64,000 bases of DNA from Lacinutrix venerupis (GTDB taxonomy: Bacteria; Bacteroidota; Bacteroidia; Flavobacteriales; Flavobacteriaceae): contig NZ_RCCH01000005.1 in the NCBI RefSeq assembly GCF_003663945.1, positions 265,665-329,664 on the forward strand, in the 5' to 3' direction. The notes beneath the pieces were generated by a model. The model worked only from the letters and a program-made list of their open reading frames with translations, did no database searches and was not told where the DNA came from. This document shows positions 54,077 to 63,465 of this stretch, piece after piece. The first letter of the stretch is position 1; every line of letters starts with the position of its first letter. The position numbers and the translations under genes are program-made.

Positions 54077-54487
54077 CTAACAATGTTCGTTATAAGCATC
54101 CATTAAATTTTCTGCAATTAATTCTGCAGGTCTACCTTCAATGTGATGACGTTCTAGCATATGTACCAATTCTCCATTTTTAAATAAAGCCATACTTGGC
54201 GAACTTGGAGGAAAAGGTACCATATGTGTTCTTGCTTGGTTTACTGCTTCTTTATCTACACCTGCAAATACAGTAACAATATTGGTAGGTTTTTTATCGT
54301 TATTTAAACTCATTTTTGCACCTGGACGTGCATTTGCTGCTGCACAACCACAAACCGAGTTTACCACCACTAAAGTAGTTCCTTCTCTTCTTATAGCTTC
54401 GTCAACAGACTCTGCTGTGTGTAATGCTTCAAAACCTGCATTTGTTAAATCTTCGCTCATAGGTTTTACCATTTCTGCTGGATACAT
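54077..54487 (-). CDS. BrxA/BrxB-type bacilliredoxin
   Basis: A 136-residue thioredoxin-fold protein of the YphP/YqiW family with the unusual C-G-C active site (VVVNSVCGCAAANARPG, Cys46 and Cys48). In low-GC Gram positives these de-bacillithiolate proteins, and Bacteroidota also make bacillithiol-like systems. The C-terminal HHIEGRPAELIAENLMDAYN is typical. It stands alone; a perfect -7 element (TAACTTTG, 54524-54531) lies upstream. Confidence 0.92.
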   Translation of the reverse strand: MYPAEMVKPMSEDLTNAGFEALHTAESVDEAIRREGTTLVVVNSVCGCAAANARPGAKMSLNNDKKPTNIVTVFAGVDKEAVNQARTHMVPFPPSSPSMALFKNGELVHMLERHHIEGRPAELIAENLMDAYNEHC

Positions 54488-54523
54488 ATCTTCTATTTTT
54501 TAATATTATTATATCTACTTATG

Positions 54524-54531
54524 CAAAGTTA
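54524..54531 (-). promoter_or_regulatory. Candidate bacilliredoxin promoter -7 element
   Basis: TAACTTTG on the minus strand matches TAnnTTTG exactly, 37 nt before the ATG. No -33 TTG at 17-23 nt. Confidence 0.45.
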
Positions 54532-54705
54532 ATCAAAAACCATGCAATAATTAATATGGCATTGCCTTATATCTTTTATGGTGCCATAAGGTCAGACTAT
54601 TATTATTCTCTTTTTAGCAAAAACTTTAAAAAGTTAGATTATGCTATTTAAACGTGAAAATTCTTAATGTACATATCAAATAATAGTTGTAACAAAACAA
54701 GAGTA

Positions 54706-54732
54706 TTGACAACTAACAAAGTATTATATTTA
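54706..54732 (+). promoter_or_regulatory. Candidate promoter of the TerB-DnaJ gene
   Basis: TTG at 54706-54708 is followed after 16 nt by TATATTTA, one base off TAnnTTTG (54725-54732). The gene starts at 54759. Confidence 0.35.
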
Positions 54733-54758
54733 CAATCTTAAAAAACAATGGTAAAATA

Positions 54759-55547
54759 ATGAGTGGATTAAAATGGATTGGCGCCACATTAGGCTGGTCT
54801 TTTGGAGGACCAATAGGGGCAATAATTGGATTAGCATTAGGCAGTATTGGTGATGCCTTTGCTTCTGGAAATGGAGGTTTTTTATTAGGAGATAGTGATA
54901 CCCAGCAAACAAGAGGTAGACAAAGACGACCAAATTATAGAACGCAGCAACAAAGAAGAGCACAAACTACTTCTGGAGATTTTGAGGTAAGCTTACTAAT
55001 TTTGGCAACCGTAGTTATAAAGGCAGATGGTAAACAAGATCAACGTGAGTTGGATTATGTGCGCTCTCAGTTTGTTAGTATGTATGGTAAGGATAGGGCT
55101 AATAAAGCGTTTTCATTATTTAAAAAAGTAAGCCAGCAAACCATACCACTACGTCAAGTTTGTATGCAAATACAACAAATGATGGATCATGCCTCTCGCT
55201 TACAACTTATGCATTTCTTATTTAATATTGCTAAAGCAGATGGTATGGTAACCGAAGATGAAGAGCGCCAAATTTATACTATTGCAGGTTATTTAGGGAT
55301 TAGTTCAGGAGATTATAATAGTATAAAAGCAATGTTTTATAATAGCAGTAATAATGCTTATAAAATTCTAGAAATTACAAAATCTGCTACTAACGACGAG
55401 ATTAAAAAAGCCTATAGAAAAATGGCTAAAAAATACCATCCAGATAAAGTAGAGCACTTAGGAGAGGAACATAAAAAAGGAGCCGAAGACAAATTTAAAC
55501 AAGTACAAAAAGCTTACGAACAGCTGCAAAAAGAGCGTGGATTTTAA
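54759..55547 (+). CDS. TerB-like / DnaJ-domain protein (DjlA-like)
   Basis: 262 residues. A glycine-rich membrane hairpin ([21 protein letters not shown], residues 8-28) is followed by a polar Gln/Arg-rich linker, a TerB-like helical domain (about 76-185: [20 protein letters not shown] and [18 protein letters not shown]) and a C-terminal J domain of about 65 residues with the HPD motif ([17 protein letters not shown]). This is the DjlA domain order: a membrane-anchored co-chaperone that stimulates DnaK. It stands alone. Confidence 0.9.
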   Translation: MSGLKWIGATLGWSFGGPIGAIIGLALGSIGDAFASGNGGFLLGDSDTQQTRGRQRRPNYRTQQQRRAQTTSGDFEVSLLILATVVIKADGKQDQRELDYVRSQFVSMYGKDRANKAFSLFKKVSQQTIPLRQVCMQIQQMMDHASRLQLMHFLFNIAKADGMVTEDEERQIYTIAGYLGISSGDYNSIKAMFYNSSNNAYKILEITKSATNDEIKKAYRKMAKKYHPDKVEHLGEEHKKGAEDKFKQVQKAYEQLQKERGF

Positions 55548-55566
55548 AATTTAGTTAGCAGTTAAC

Positions 55567-56307
55567 CTATTTACTCCCAAAAGCCAATAACTGATTGTAA
55601 ATAACAGCTCTAGACTGCTCGTTTATGTTCTTAGCATCTTCTTTAGTTAAGCCTTCAGTCTTTATAAATTTGTGAATTTTCACTCTCATTTTTCCAGGAC
55701 TTCCGCTAAAAAAAGTATAAGAAAAACGTTCTTTATTATCTCCAAAAGTAATAGGTACAATAGGTATTTGGTGATTAATGGCTAAACGGAAAGCACCATC
55801 TTTAAAATCTGTTAAAAGAATATGTTCTTCTGGCACTAAACCTTCAGGAAAAATACAAACACTTAAACCTTGCTTTAAGCGTTTTTGAGCTCTTAAAAAA
55901 ACGGCTTGTCTACTTTTAGGGCTATTTCTATCTACTAAAATACAAGTACGCTTGTAAAAAAAGCCAAATAAAGGAATTTTTGCTAACTCTGCTTTACCAA
56001 CAAATACAAATGGATTTTTTACAGTAACCAACATTAGCATAATATCTGCCATAGAGGTATGGTTAGCTATAAACATATAACTCTTGTTTTTTTCAGGATA
56101 TTGCTCTTTAATAGTTTTAGTTTTAAAACCCATGCCTATTAATATAAAGCGAGCCCAAATACGAGCCAACTTAAAAAAGAATGGATACCAAGATTCTTTT
56201 AAAATAGAAAGAATAAGTAATGGAAACATAATTATAATTGGTAATGCAACCAATATGTAAAACCAAATACGATATAAAAACCAAAAAATGTATTTAAATA
56301 CAATCAT
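55567..56307 (-). CDS. plsC: 1-acyl-sn-glycerol-3-phosphate acyltransferase (second copy)
   Basis: A 246-residue PlsC-family membrane acyltransferase. The motifs are NHTSMADIML (HxxxxD, about 72-81) and FPEGLVPEEHIL, a variant of the FPEGTRS block. Two N-terminal spans form the anchor. It differs from the copy at 53222 and may have a different acyl preference, for example for lipid A or ornithine lipids. I start at the ATG at 56307; a TTG at 56316 is possible. It is convergent with the TerB-DnaJ gene and divergent from trpS. Confidence 0.88.
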   Translation of the reverse strand: MIVFKYIFWFLYRIWFYILVALPIIIMFPLLILSILKESWYPFFFKLARIWARFILIGMGFKTKTIKEQYPEKNKSYMFIANHTSMADIMLMLVTVKNPFVFVGKAELAKIPLFGFFYKRTCILVDRNSPKSRQAVFLRAQKRLKQGLSVCIFPEGLVPEEHILLTDFKDGAFRLAINHQIPIVPITFGDNKERFSYTFFSGSPGKMRVKIHKFIKTEGLTKEDAKNINEQSRAVIYNQLLAFGSK

Positions 56308-56330
56308 AGCCACCAAAAATACATAATTGT

Positions 56331-56364
56331 TTTGAGCTATTTTAAACGAAAAAAAATACCTTTG
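56331..56364 (+). promoter_or_regulatory. Candidate trpS promoter
   Basis: TTTG (56331-56334) and TACCTTTG (56357-56364) with a 22-nt spacer fit the Bacteroidota consensus. The ATG is at 56437. Confidence 0.55.
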
Positions 56365-56436
56365 TTTTTTCAGAATAGAATTACGTCGAATTTTAAATAA
56401 TTCGCATTAAAAATTTAAGATTTAGCAGAAAGTACC

Positions 56437-57405
56437 ATGGCAAGAATACTTACAGGAATACAATGTACAGGAACACCACATTTAGGAAACATTTTAGGAG
56501 CTTTAATACCGGCAATGGATTTAGCAAACGATACAGCAAACGAATCGTTTTTATTTATTGCAGATATGCACTCTTTAACTCAAATAAAAGATGGTGAAAC
56601 ACTTAGAAATAACATGTATTCTACAGCAGCAACATGGTTAGCTTTAGGTTTAGATATAGAAAAAACAGTTTTTTATAGACAAAGTGATATACCACAAACA
56701 ACAGAATTGTCTTGGTATTTAAGTTGTTTTTTTCCGTACCAACGTTTAACATTAGCACATAGTTTTAAGGATAAAGCAGATAGGTTAGAGGATGTAAACT
56801 CTGGTTTGTTTACATACCCAATGCTTATGGCTGCAGATATTTTATTGTATGATGCCGAAATTATTCCTGTTGGTAAAGACCAATTGCAACATATAGAAAT
56901 GACTCGTGATGTAGCTTCGCGTTTTCACGCAAAAATGGGAGAAACTTTTGTTATTCCTAAAAGTGAATTAAAGGAAGATGGTAAGATAATTCCAGGAACA
57001 GATGGTGCTAAAATGAGTAAGAGTAAAGGAAATACAATAAACATTTTTTTACCAGAAAAGAAACTGCGTAAACAAATAATGAGTATTGAAACCGATAGTA
57101 CAGCATTAGAAGACCCTAAAGATTGGTCTACATGTAATTGTTTTGCAATTTATAGTTTAATGGCTTCTGAAGCAGAAATAGCAACAATGAAAGCTAATTA
57201 CGAAAATGGTAATTACGGTTATGGTCATGCTAAACAAGCCTTGTTTGAATTAATATTAAAAACGTTCGAAACACAAAGAGAACGTTACAATTATTACATG
57301 AGTAATTTAGACAAAATAGAAGATGCATTAGCCAAAGGCGCAGAAAAAGCACGAGTTGTTGCGGATGCTGTTTTAAAGCGTGTTAGAGCTAAAGTTGGGT
57401 ATTAA
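56437..57405 (+). CDS. trpS: Tryptophanyl-tRNA synthetase
   Basis: A 322-residue class I synthetase that charges tRNA-Trp. The HIGH-type motif is GTPHLGN (residues 11-17), and the KMSKS loop is AKMSKSKGN near residue 191. The tryptophan pocket block ADMHSLTQI and the YPMLMAADILLYDA segment are intact. The length is normal. It is a single-gene unit; the downstream dehydrogenase is on the opposite strand, with 21 nt between stops. Confidence 0.97.
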   Translation: MARILTGIQCTGTPHLGNILGALIPAMDLANDTANESFLFIADMHSLTQIKDGETLRNNMYSTAATWLALGLDIEKTVFYRQSDIPQTTELSWYLSCFFPYQRLTLAHSFKDKADRLEDVNSGLFTYPMLMAADILLYDAEIIPVGKDQLQHIEMTRDVASRFHAKMGETFVIPKSELKEDGKIIPGTDGAKMSKSKGNTINIFLPEKKLRKQIMSIETDSTALEDPKDWSTCNCFAIYSLMASEAEIATMKANYENGNYGYGHAKQALFELILKTFETQRERYNYYMSNLDKIEDALAKGAEKARVVADAVLKRVRAKVGY

Positions 57406-57426
57406 TAATTTATGCGTAATTAAAAG

Positions 57427-58377
57427 CTATTTTTTAGTAGCTTTTAGTTGCGTCAACATTTCTTTAGTAATAGCTTCTAGGTCAAAGCTATGTTTCCAGT
57501 TCCATTGCTCACGAGCTTGAGTATCGTCAATACTTTTTGGCCATGAATCTGCAATTTTTTGTCTAAAATCTGGATTGTAACTCATTTTAAAGTCTGGAAT
57601 ATGCTTTTGTATTGATAACGCAATTTCTTCTGGTGTAAAACTAATTCCAGATAAATTATAAGACGATCTTATTTTAATAGCTTCAGGTTTAGCCTCCATA
57701 ATATCTACCGTTGCTTTAATAGCATCGTCCATAAATAACATTGGTAACGCAGTTTTTTCAGATAAAAAACATTCGTATTTGCTTTCTTCTAGTGCTTTAT
57801 GGTAAATTTCAACAGCATAATCTGTAGTACCACCACCAGGTAAAGTTTTCCAGCTAATAATGCCAGGATAACGAATACTTCTTACATCTACATCGTATTT
57901 TTCGTTATAATACTCACACCAACGTTCTCCAACTTGTTTAGTAATACCATAAACAGTTGTTGGTTCCATGGTTGTATATTGTGGTGTATTTTCCTTAGGA
58001 GTAGAAGGTCCAAAAACAGCAATACTAGAAGGCCAAAATACTTTTTTAATAAATTTAGCTTTTGCAAGATCAAGAACATGAAATAGAGAAGTCATATTTA
58101 AATCCCATGCTTTCATTGGGTATTTTTCTCCAGTTGCACTTAACATAGCAGCCATTAAATAAATAGTATCAATTTTATGCTTCTCTACACAAACAAGAAT
58201 GGATTTATAATCCATAGCATCTATAATTTCAAAAATTCCAGAATTAACAATGCCAAGGTTATTATAGCTAATATCGCTAGCAATTACATTGTCGTCTCCG
58301 TGGATTTCTCTAAGTTTATATGTTAGTTCAGAGCCTATTTGGCCACAAGCTCCAATAATTAAAATTTTAGATGACAT
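57427..58377 (-). CDS. L-threonine 3-dehydrogenase, short-chain (epimerase-like) type
   Basis: A 316-residue NAD-dependent enzyme of the extended SDR family that oxidises L-threonine to 2-amino-3-oxobutyrate. The NAD motif is GACGQIGSEL (residues 8-17); the catalytic Tyr/Lys pair is YGITK (about 142-146), with Ser in FWPSSIAVFG. The sequence fits the cold-adapted flavobacterial threonine dehydrogenases I remember. A generic sugar epimerase is less likely because of the C-terminal NFRQ/WPKS region. No kbl lies nearby. Confidence 0.87.
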   Translation of the reverse strand: MSSKILIIGACGQIGSELTYKLREIHGDDNVIASDISYNNLGIVNSGIFEIIDAMDYKSILVCVEKHKIDTIYLMAAMLSATGEKYPMKAWDLNMTSLFHVLDLAKAKFIKKVFWPSSIAVFGPSTPKENTPQYTTMEPTTVYGITKQVGERWCEYYNEKYDVDVRSIRYPGIISWKTLPGGGTTDYAVEIYHKALEESKYECFLSEKTALPMLFMDDAIKATVDIMEAKPEAIKIRSSYNLSGISFTPEEIALSIQKHIPDFKMSYNPDFRQKIADSWPKSIDDTQAREQWNWKHSFDLEAITKEMLTQLKATKK

Positions 58378-58402
58378 AACTATTAAGGTGTAAAATGTGT
58401 CC

Positions 58403-58410
58403 CAAAAATA
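58403..58410 (-). promoter_or_regulatory. Candidate threonine dehydrogenase promoter -7 element
   Basis: TATTTTTG on the minus strand, 26 nt before the ATG. The nearest TTG lies only 13 nt further out, so the -33 is poor. Confidence 0.35.
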
Positions 58411-58504
58411 ATAAGATTTTATTCAACATTTAGTTAAAACTAAAATATTAATAAAGAGACTTTATTTTTATGATATAACTAAGAACTTAAAAGCTTGAAT
58501 ACAA

Positions 58505-58512
58505 TATATTTG
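58505..58512 (+). promoter_or_regulatory. Candidate promoter -7 element for the lipoprotein pair
   Basis: TATATTTG matches TAnnTTTG, 23 nt before the ATG at 58535. No -33 TTG at suitable distance. Confidence 0.4.
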
Positions 58513-58534
58513 TAATAAACAATATAAATTTAAA

Positions 58535-59056
58535 ATGAAACACATAATTATATTAGCCTTTTTAATAATACTTTCATCTTGTAATAATAAGTCAAATTCT
58601 TCAATAGAAACTAGTGTAGAGGTAAACGACTCAACAAAAATAACTAAAGAAGATATTTCTAAAATAAATTTTATTGAATACGGTATAGACAATAAAGCAA
58701 GAGTAACTTTAGATTCTTGGGAAGCTTATAATATAGTATATAGAGCTATAGAAGAAGTAAAGCAAGGTGATTTTAAGTTTTTTAAAACAGACGACCAGGT
58801 TTTTATAACAATATTAAACGATTTAGAAACTACTATTCCAGAAGCTATTAATAGTGAATCAATTAATGCAAGAATTTTAATTTTAAGAACAAAACTTTTA
58901 AAATTTAGAGAAATAATAAACCTAAATACTTCTAGTAAAAAAGAAAAGTTAATAGGTGTAAAAGAGTTGTTTCAATCTTTTTCATACGTTACACTTCAAA
59001 TAAATAAAAAGTTTGAAAAAGAAGCACAAAACATTATAAAACCAGATTCGTTATGA
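58535..59056 (+). CDS. Small lipoprotein of unknown function
   Basis: 173 residues. Lipoprotein signal MKHIIILAFLIILSSCNN with lipidated Cys16. The mature part is mostly helical (about 60-165), with amphipathic segments such as AYNIVYRAIEEVKQGDFKFF. No family is recognised. The stop overlaps the next gene by 4 nt, so both lipoproteins are made together and may work together in the periplasm. Confidence 0.65.
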   Translation: MKHIIILAFLIILSSCNNKSNSSIETSVEVNDSTKITKEDISKINFIEYGIDNKARVTLDSWEAYNIVYRAIEEVKQGDFKFFKTDDQVFITILNDLETTIPEAINSESINARILILRTKLLKFREIINLNTSSKKEKLIGVKELFQSFSYVTLQINKKFEKEAQNIIKPDSL

Positions 59057-59586
59057 GAATAATTATACCATTTTTAGCAGGATTACTTTTAGTATCTTGT
59101 AAAACAGAAGTAAAAGTAAATACAGATAAAGATCAAACTATCTCAATTAAAGAAATAGAAACAAATATTAATACAACATTAGATAATTGGCATAAAGCAG
59201 CAACAGAAGCAAATTTCGATAACTACTTTAATTTAATGACAGATGATGGAGTTTTTATTGGTACAGATGCTACAGAAAATTGGCAAAACGATGCCTTTAA
59301 ATCTTTTTCAAAACCATATTTCGATAAAGGTAAAGCTTGGAGTTTTACTACTGTAGATAGAAATATTTATGTTTACGACAACCATAAAATAGCTTGGTTT
59401 GATGAGTTGTTAGACACTCAAATGAAATTATGTAGAGGATCTGGTATTTTAAAACTTGAAAACAACCAGTGGAAAGTGGCTCATTACGTTTTATCTATAA
59501 CTATTCCCAATGAAAATGTAACAGAAGTTGTAAAATTAAAAACTAGTTTTGATAGTGTTTATATTAAAAAGCTAAAACTTAAGTAA
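59053..59586 (+). CDS. NTF2/SnoaL-like lipoprotein
   Basis: 177 residues. Lipoprotein signal MRIIIPFLAGLLLVSCK (Cys16). The mature part fits the NTF2-like (SnoaL/DUF4440) fold: LDNWHKAATEANFDNYFNLM, DGVFIGTDATENW and SGILKLENNQWKVAHYVLS. Such domains bind small ligands or support ketosteroid-isomerase-type reactions, but no catalytic residues are confirmed. It overlaps the preceding lipoprotein by 4 nt. Confidence 0.75.
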   Translation: MRIIIPFLAGLLLVSCKTEVKVNTDKDQTISIKEIETNINTTLDNWHKAATEANFDNYFNLMTDDGVFIGTDATENWQNDAFKSFSKPYFDKGKAWSFTTVDRNIYVYDNHKIAWFDELLDTQMKLCRGSGILKLENNQWKVAHYVLSITIPNENVTEVVKLKTSFDSVYIKKLKLK

Positions 59587-59706
59587 GTATATACTTATTA
59601 ATGTCTACAATATTTTAGTTAAAACTTCTTTTTATGTTAAATCAAATAAAAATTACTAAATATCTGTGTAAATTACACGCTAAATATCAACTAAAGACTA
59701 AAACAA

Positions 59707-61800
59707 ATGAAAACTAAAATCACTAAATTATCATTATTAGGTGCTTTTGCTATTGCAACTGTTGTTGCTTGTAAAGAAGAACCTAAAAAAGAAATGGTAA
59801 AACTTGAAGAAACACCAGGTATTAACCTAGATTTTATGGATAAATCTGTTAAGCCAAACGACGATTTCTTTAGATATGTAAACGGAAAGTGGTTGGAAAC
59901 AAACGAAATTCCAGACGATCGTTCTACTTGGGGAAGTTTTTCTGAACTTAGAAAAAATACCGATGCAGATGCTTTAGCTATATTAAAAGCAGCTATGAAT
60001 ACCAATGAAGAAATGGAAACTATTAAAGTTCTTCCAGGATCAGACCAAGAAAAAGCAGTACATTATTTTCAAACAATAATGGATACTGTGGGTAGAGACG
60101 AACAAGGTATAAAACCTTTAGAGCCATATTTAGCTAAAATTGAAGCTATAAAAACAATCGAAGACTTGCAAGCTTACATGATAGAGATGGAGCCTAAAGG
60201 TGGTGGCGGACTTTACGGTTTTGGTGTAGGAAGTGATCCAAAAGATAGTAATAGAAATGTTGCCTATGTTGGAGGAGGTAGTACAGGATTGCCAGACAGA
60301 GATTACTATGTAAAAGACGATGAAGATTCTAAAGAAAAAAGAGCAAAATATTTAGAACATGTTTCTAGAATGTTACAGTATTTAGGAGATACAGAAGAAG
60401 AAGCAAAAGAGCAAGCCAATAAAATTTTAGCCTTCGAAACACGTATAGCAGAAGCTAAAATGGATAAAGTAGATAGGCGTGATGCTCGTAAACGTTACAA
60501 TCCAAGATCAATTGAAGAATTACAAAAAATGGTGCCAGCTGTAAATTGGAGAAATTTCTTTGATGGTATTGGAGCAAAAAACTTAGACACAGTAATTGTT
60601 GGGGATTTAGGATATTATAATCGTTTACAAGAAATTCTAGCAGAAGGTAATGTAAGCGATTGGAAAGCCTATTTAAGATGGCATACATTTGATAATGCTG
60701 CAGGTCGTTTATCTACAGAATTAGACAAGGCAAATTGGGAGTTTTATGGTAAAACTTTAAATGGAGCTAAAAAACAACGTGCTTTAGATGAACGTGCATT
60801 AGGAAGTGTAAATGGAACTTTAGGAGAAGCTTTAGGAAAACTTTATGTAGAAAGAAAATTTCCACCAGAAGCAAAAGCAAAAGCAGAGAAAATGATTCAG
60901 AATGTAATTTTAGCATTCGAAAACAGAATTAATAATTTAGAGTGGATGAGCCCAGAAACTAAAGAAAAGGCTATAGAAAAATTAAAAGCTACTCAAGTTA
61001 AAATCGCTTATCCAGACAAGTGGAAAGACTACTCTGCTTTAGAGATAAAAAGTACCGAAGAAGGAGGATCATATCTTCAAAACTCTTTAAATGCTAGAGC
61101 TTGGAACTTTAAAAAAGATATCGATAAATTAGGAAAACCAGTAGATAAGACCGAGTGGTATATGGCGCCTCAAGTAGTAAATGCTTACTTTAACCCATCA
61201 TATAACGAAATTGTATTTCCTGCAGCAATATTACAACCACCTTTCTATAATTATACAGCAGACGACGCGGTAAATTATGGTGGGATTGGAGCAGTAATAG
61301 GTCATGAAATTTCTCATAGTTTTGACGATTCTGGATCACGTTACGATAAAGATGGAAACTTAAACGATTGGTGGACTAAAGAAGACTTAACAAAATTTGA
61401 AGGCTTAGGAGCAGATTTAGCAGCACAATACGATGCTATTGAAGTGTTACCAGAAGTTAACATAAACGGTAAATTTACTCTAGGTGAAAACATAGGTGAT
61501 TTAGGAGGTGTTTTAGCTGCCTATGATGCTTTACAGTTAAGTTATGAAGAATCTGGAAGACCAGAAAATATTGATGGTTTTACACCAGAGCAACGTTTCT
61601 TTATGAGTTGGGCAACAGTTTGGAGAACTAAAATGAGAGACGATGCTTTAAAAACTAAAATTAAAACAGATCCACATTCTCCTGGAATGAATAGAGCTGT
61701 ACAACCACTTTTAAACGTAGATGCATTTTACGAAGCTTTTAATATTAAAGAAGGTGATAAAATGTATATAGCGCCAGAGAAGCGTGTGAGAATTTGGTAG
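59707..61800 (+). CDS. M13-family (neprilysin-like) metallopeptidase, lipoprotein
   Basis: 697 residues. Signal MKTKITKLSLLGAFAIATVV ends in a lipobox before Cys22. The M13 domain is complete: N-terminal DFFRYVNGKWLETNEIPDDR, the zinc motif HEISH (residues 533-537), the third ligand in GENIGDLGG (about 595-603) and the substrate block NAYFNPSYNEIVFPAAILQPP. It is a periplasmic or surface oligopeptidase of normal family length. A strong terminator follows. Confidence 0.95.
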   Translation: MKTKITKLSLLGAFAIATVVACKEEPKKEMVKLEETPGINLDFMDKSVKPNDDFFRYVNGKWLETNEIPDDRSTWGSFSELRKNTDADALAILKAAMNTNEEMETIKVLPGSDQEKAVHYFQTIMDTVGRDEQGIKPLEPYLAKIEAIKTIEDLQAYMIEMEPKGGGGLYGFGVGSDPKDSNRNVAYVGGGSTGLPDRDYYVKDDEDSKEKRAKYLEHVSRMLQYLGDTEEEAKEQANKILAFETRIAEAKMDKVDRRDARKRYNPRSIEELQKMVPAVNWRNFFDGIGAKNLDTVIVGDLGYYNRLQEILAEGNVSDWKAYLRWHTFDNAAGRLSTELDKANWEFYGKTLNGAKKQRALDERALGSVNGTLGEALGKLYVERKFPPEAKAKAEKMIQNVILAFENRINNLEWMSPETKEKAIEKLKATQVKIAYPDKWKDYSALEIKSTEEGGSYLQNSLNARAWNFKKDIDKLGKPVDKTEWYMAPQVVNAYFNPSYNEIVFPAAILQPPFYNYTADDAVNYGGIGAVIGHEISHSFDDSGSRYDKDGNLNDWWTKEDLTKFEGLGADLAAQYDAIEVLPEVNINGKFTLGENIGDLGGVLAAYDALQLSYEESGRPENIDGFTPEQRFFMSWATVWRTKMRDDALKTKIKTDPHSPGMNRAVQPLLNVDAFYEAFNIKEGDKMYIAPEKRVRIW

Positions 61801-61823
61801 TAAAATTTTGTAATAAATAATTT

Positions 61824-61858
61824 AAAAAGACCTCGTTTTTTACGAGGTCTTTTTTATT
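61824..61858 (+). terminator. Rho-independent terminator after the M13 peptidase
   Basis: Stem AAAAAGACCTCGT / ACGAGGTCTTTTT with a 5-nt loop and T tail, 25 nt beyond the stop. Confidence 0.92.
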
Positions 61859-61971
61859 TTAATATCTATTTACGCATAACTTTAAATACTAAAATTTATT
61901 AAATAATTAGGTTAAAAGTCTAAAAATGAGTAGATTTAAGTTGTTTGTTAATGTCAAAAAAACTTAAAATT

Positions 61972-62448
61972 ATGGGAATTAAAAGCTTTCAAGGAGCACG
62001 AAAAGTGACTCAGCAAAATAATAGTATTTTAAAAGAAAATTTTAAAGTGAGTGATTTTATGACACGCGATTTAATAACTTTTAAAGCTACACAAACAGTA
62101 GAAGAAGTTGTAGATGCATTAATTAAATATAAAATTTCTGGAGGTCCAGTTGTAAATGATAATAATGAATTAATTGGAATTATTTCTGAAGGTGATTGTA
62201 TCAAACAAATTAGCGATAGTAGGTATCATAACATGCCAATGGATAATAATTCTATTGAAAAACATATGATAACTAATGTTGAAACTATAGATGGTAATCT
62301 AAATGTATTTGATGCTGCACAAGTTTTTTTAACCTCAAAAAGAAGACGTTTTCCTATTGTTGAAAACGGAAAATTAGTTGGGCAAATAAGCCAAAAAGAT
62401 ATTTTAAAAGCTGCTATGCAATTAAAACAACAAAATTGGAAGCCTTAA
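61972..62448 (+). CDS. CBS-domain pair protein
   Basis: 158 residues with two CBS domains (about 24-90 and 95-150): VSDFMTRDLITFKATQTVEE, GGPVVNDNNELIGIISEGDCIK and FPIVENGKLVGQISQKDILKA. CBS pairs bind adenine nucleotides; the output is unknown. The start is taken at the ATG at 61972 (MGIKSFQGARK), as in remembered homologues; an ATG at 61951 would add 7 residues. It stands alone. Confidence 0.85.
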   Translation: MGIKSFQGARKVTQQNNSILKENFKVSDFMTRDLITFKATQTVEEVVDALIKYKISGGPVVNDNNELIGIISEGDCIKQISDSRYHNMPMDNNSIEKHMITNVETIDGNLNVFDAAQVFLTSKRRRFPIVENGKLVGQISQKDILKAAMQLKQQNWKP

Positions 62449-62470
62449 TATTTGTTTACATTAAATAAGT

Positions 62471-62818
62471 TTAATTTCTCTTTACTATAGCATAATATTC
62501 GCCTTCTAAAGGCAAATAACCTTGGTCGTATACAAAGTAATACACTTTGCCTGCTTTTGTTGTGTAAATGCTTGTAAAATAATTAAAATCGAATCCTTTA
62601 GCTTCTAATTTCGTTTTAGTAGTTTTTGTTTTCTGTTCTGGATTTAAACTTTCTAAAATTCGCCAATTTTTACGTAGTCGGTTATTTATATTACGTATAA
62701 GATTTTTTCCATCTTTATTTACTTTATTGTTGTGTGCATTTCTGCATCCATCGCTGCAGAATTTTTTATCTATTCTCCCAACAATTTTATCACCACATTC
62801 AGGACATTTTTTTTGCAT
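62471..62818 (-). CDS. Zinc-ribbon protein (DUF2116-like)
   Basis: 115 residues. An N-terminal zinc-binding part has four Cys: KCPECGDKI and KKFCSDGCRNAHNNK (Cys5, 8, 21 and 25), followed by a basic segment and a C-terminal beta part ending PLEGEYYAIVKRN. DNA or RNA binding is possible because of the zinc ribbon and basic linker. It overlaps the 3' end of the upstream acetyltransferase by 20 nt and is cotranscribed with it. Confidence 0.8.
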   Translation of the reverse strand: MQKKCPECGDKIVGRIDKKFCSDGCRNAHNNKVNKDGKNLIRNINNRLRKNWRILESLNPEQKTKTTKTKLEAKGFDFNYFTSIYTTKAGKVYYFVYDQGYLPLEGEYYAIVKRN

Positions 62819-63296
62819 AGTCTTCTGTGTTTAATTCGTACCAATTAATCAATTCATTTTCAAATGGAAATTGCTCTTTATATTTTAAACCTATTTTTTC
62901 AAGAATTCTATTTGATGCTATATTTCCAATTTCTGCAGCACCTACAATAGTTTTTAATTTTAATTCTTTAAAACCGTAATCAAGAGCTACAATAGCAGTT
63001 TCTGTTGCGTAACCTTTATTCCAATAGCGCTCAATAAAGCGGTATCCAATATCGTAAAAATCTGTTTTGCTTCCTAAAGCTTCTTTTGGTCCTGTATTAA
63101 ATTTTATACCAGACCAACCAATAAATTGTTTGGTTTTTTTTTCAATATATTTTAAAGATTCAGATTTAGTTTTAACAGGATTATTACCTAAATATTTATG
63201 AACATTTGGATTAGAATCTAATTCAAACATACCATTTAAATCTTCAGTTCTTATATCTCTAAGTATAAGCCTTTTGGTTTCTATATTAATAATCAT
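62799..63296 (-). CDS. GNAT-family N-acetyltransferase
   Basis: A 165-residue RimJ/RimL-type acetyltransferase: TKRLILRDIRTEDLNGMFEL, acetyl-CoA loop YWNKGYATETAIVAL, and NIASNRILEKIGLKYKEQ. The substrate is unknown. It diverges from ssb and overlaps the zinc-ribbon gene. Confidence 0.88.
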   Translation of the reverse strand: MIINIETKRLILRDIRTEDLNGMFELDSNPNVHKYLGNNPVKTKSESLKYIEKKTKQFIGWSGIKFNTGPKEALGSKTDFYDIGYRFIERYWNKGYATETAIVALDYGFKELKLKTIVGAAEIGNIASNRILEKIGLKYKEQFPFENELINWYELNTEDYAKKMS

Positions 63297-63465
63297 TTAT
63301 TTCTAAATAGTTGATTTGTAAGATACAATTTATTCGTTTACAAACGACTACAAATGTTTACATCCGACATTAAATGTGTAAATACCGTTTAATTCTTTCT
63401 CTGCATCGCATCTTTGCAGTGTTGAATCGAACTAATGACATTCAATATTAAAATAAACTTATCTT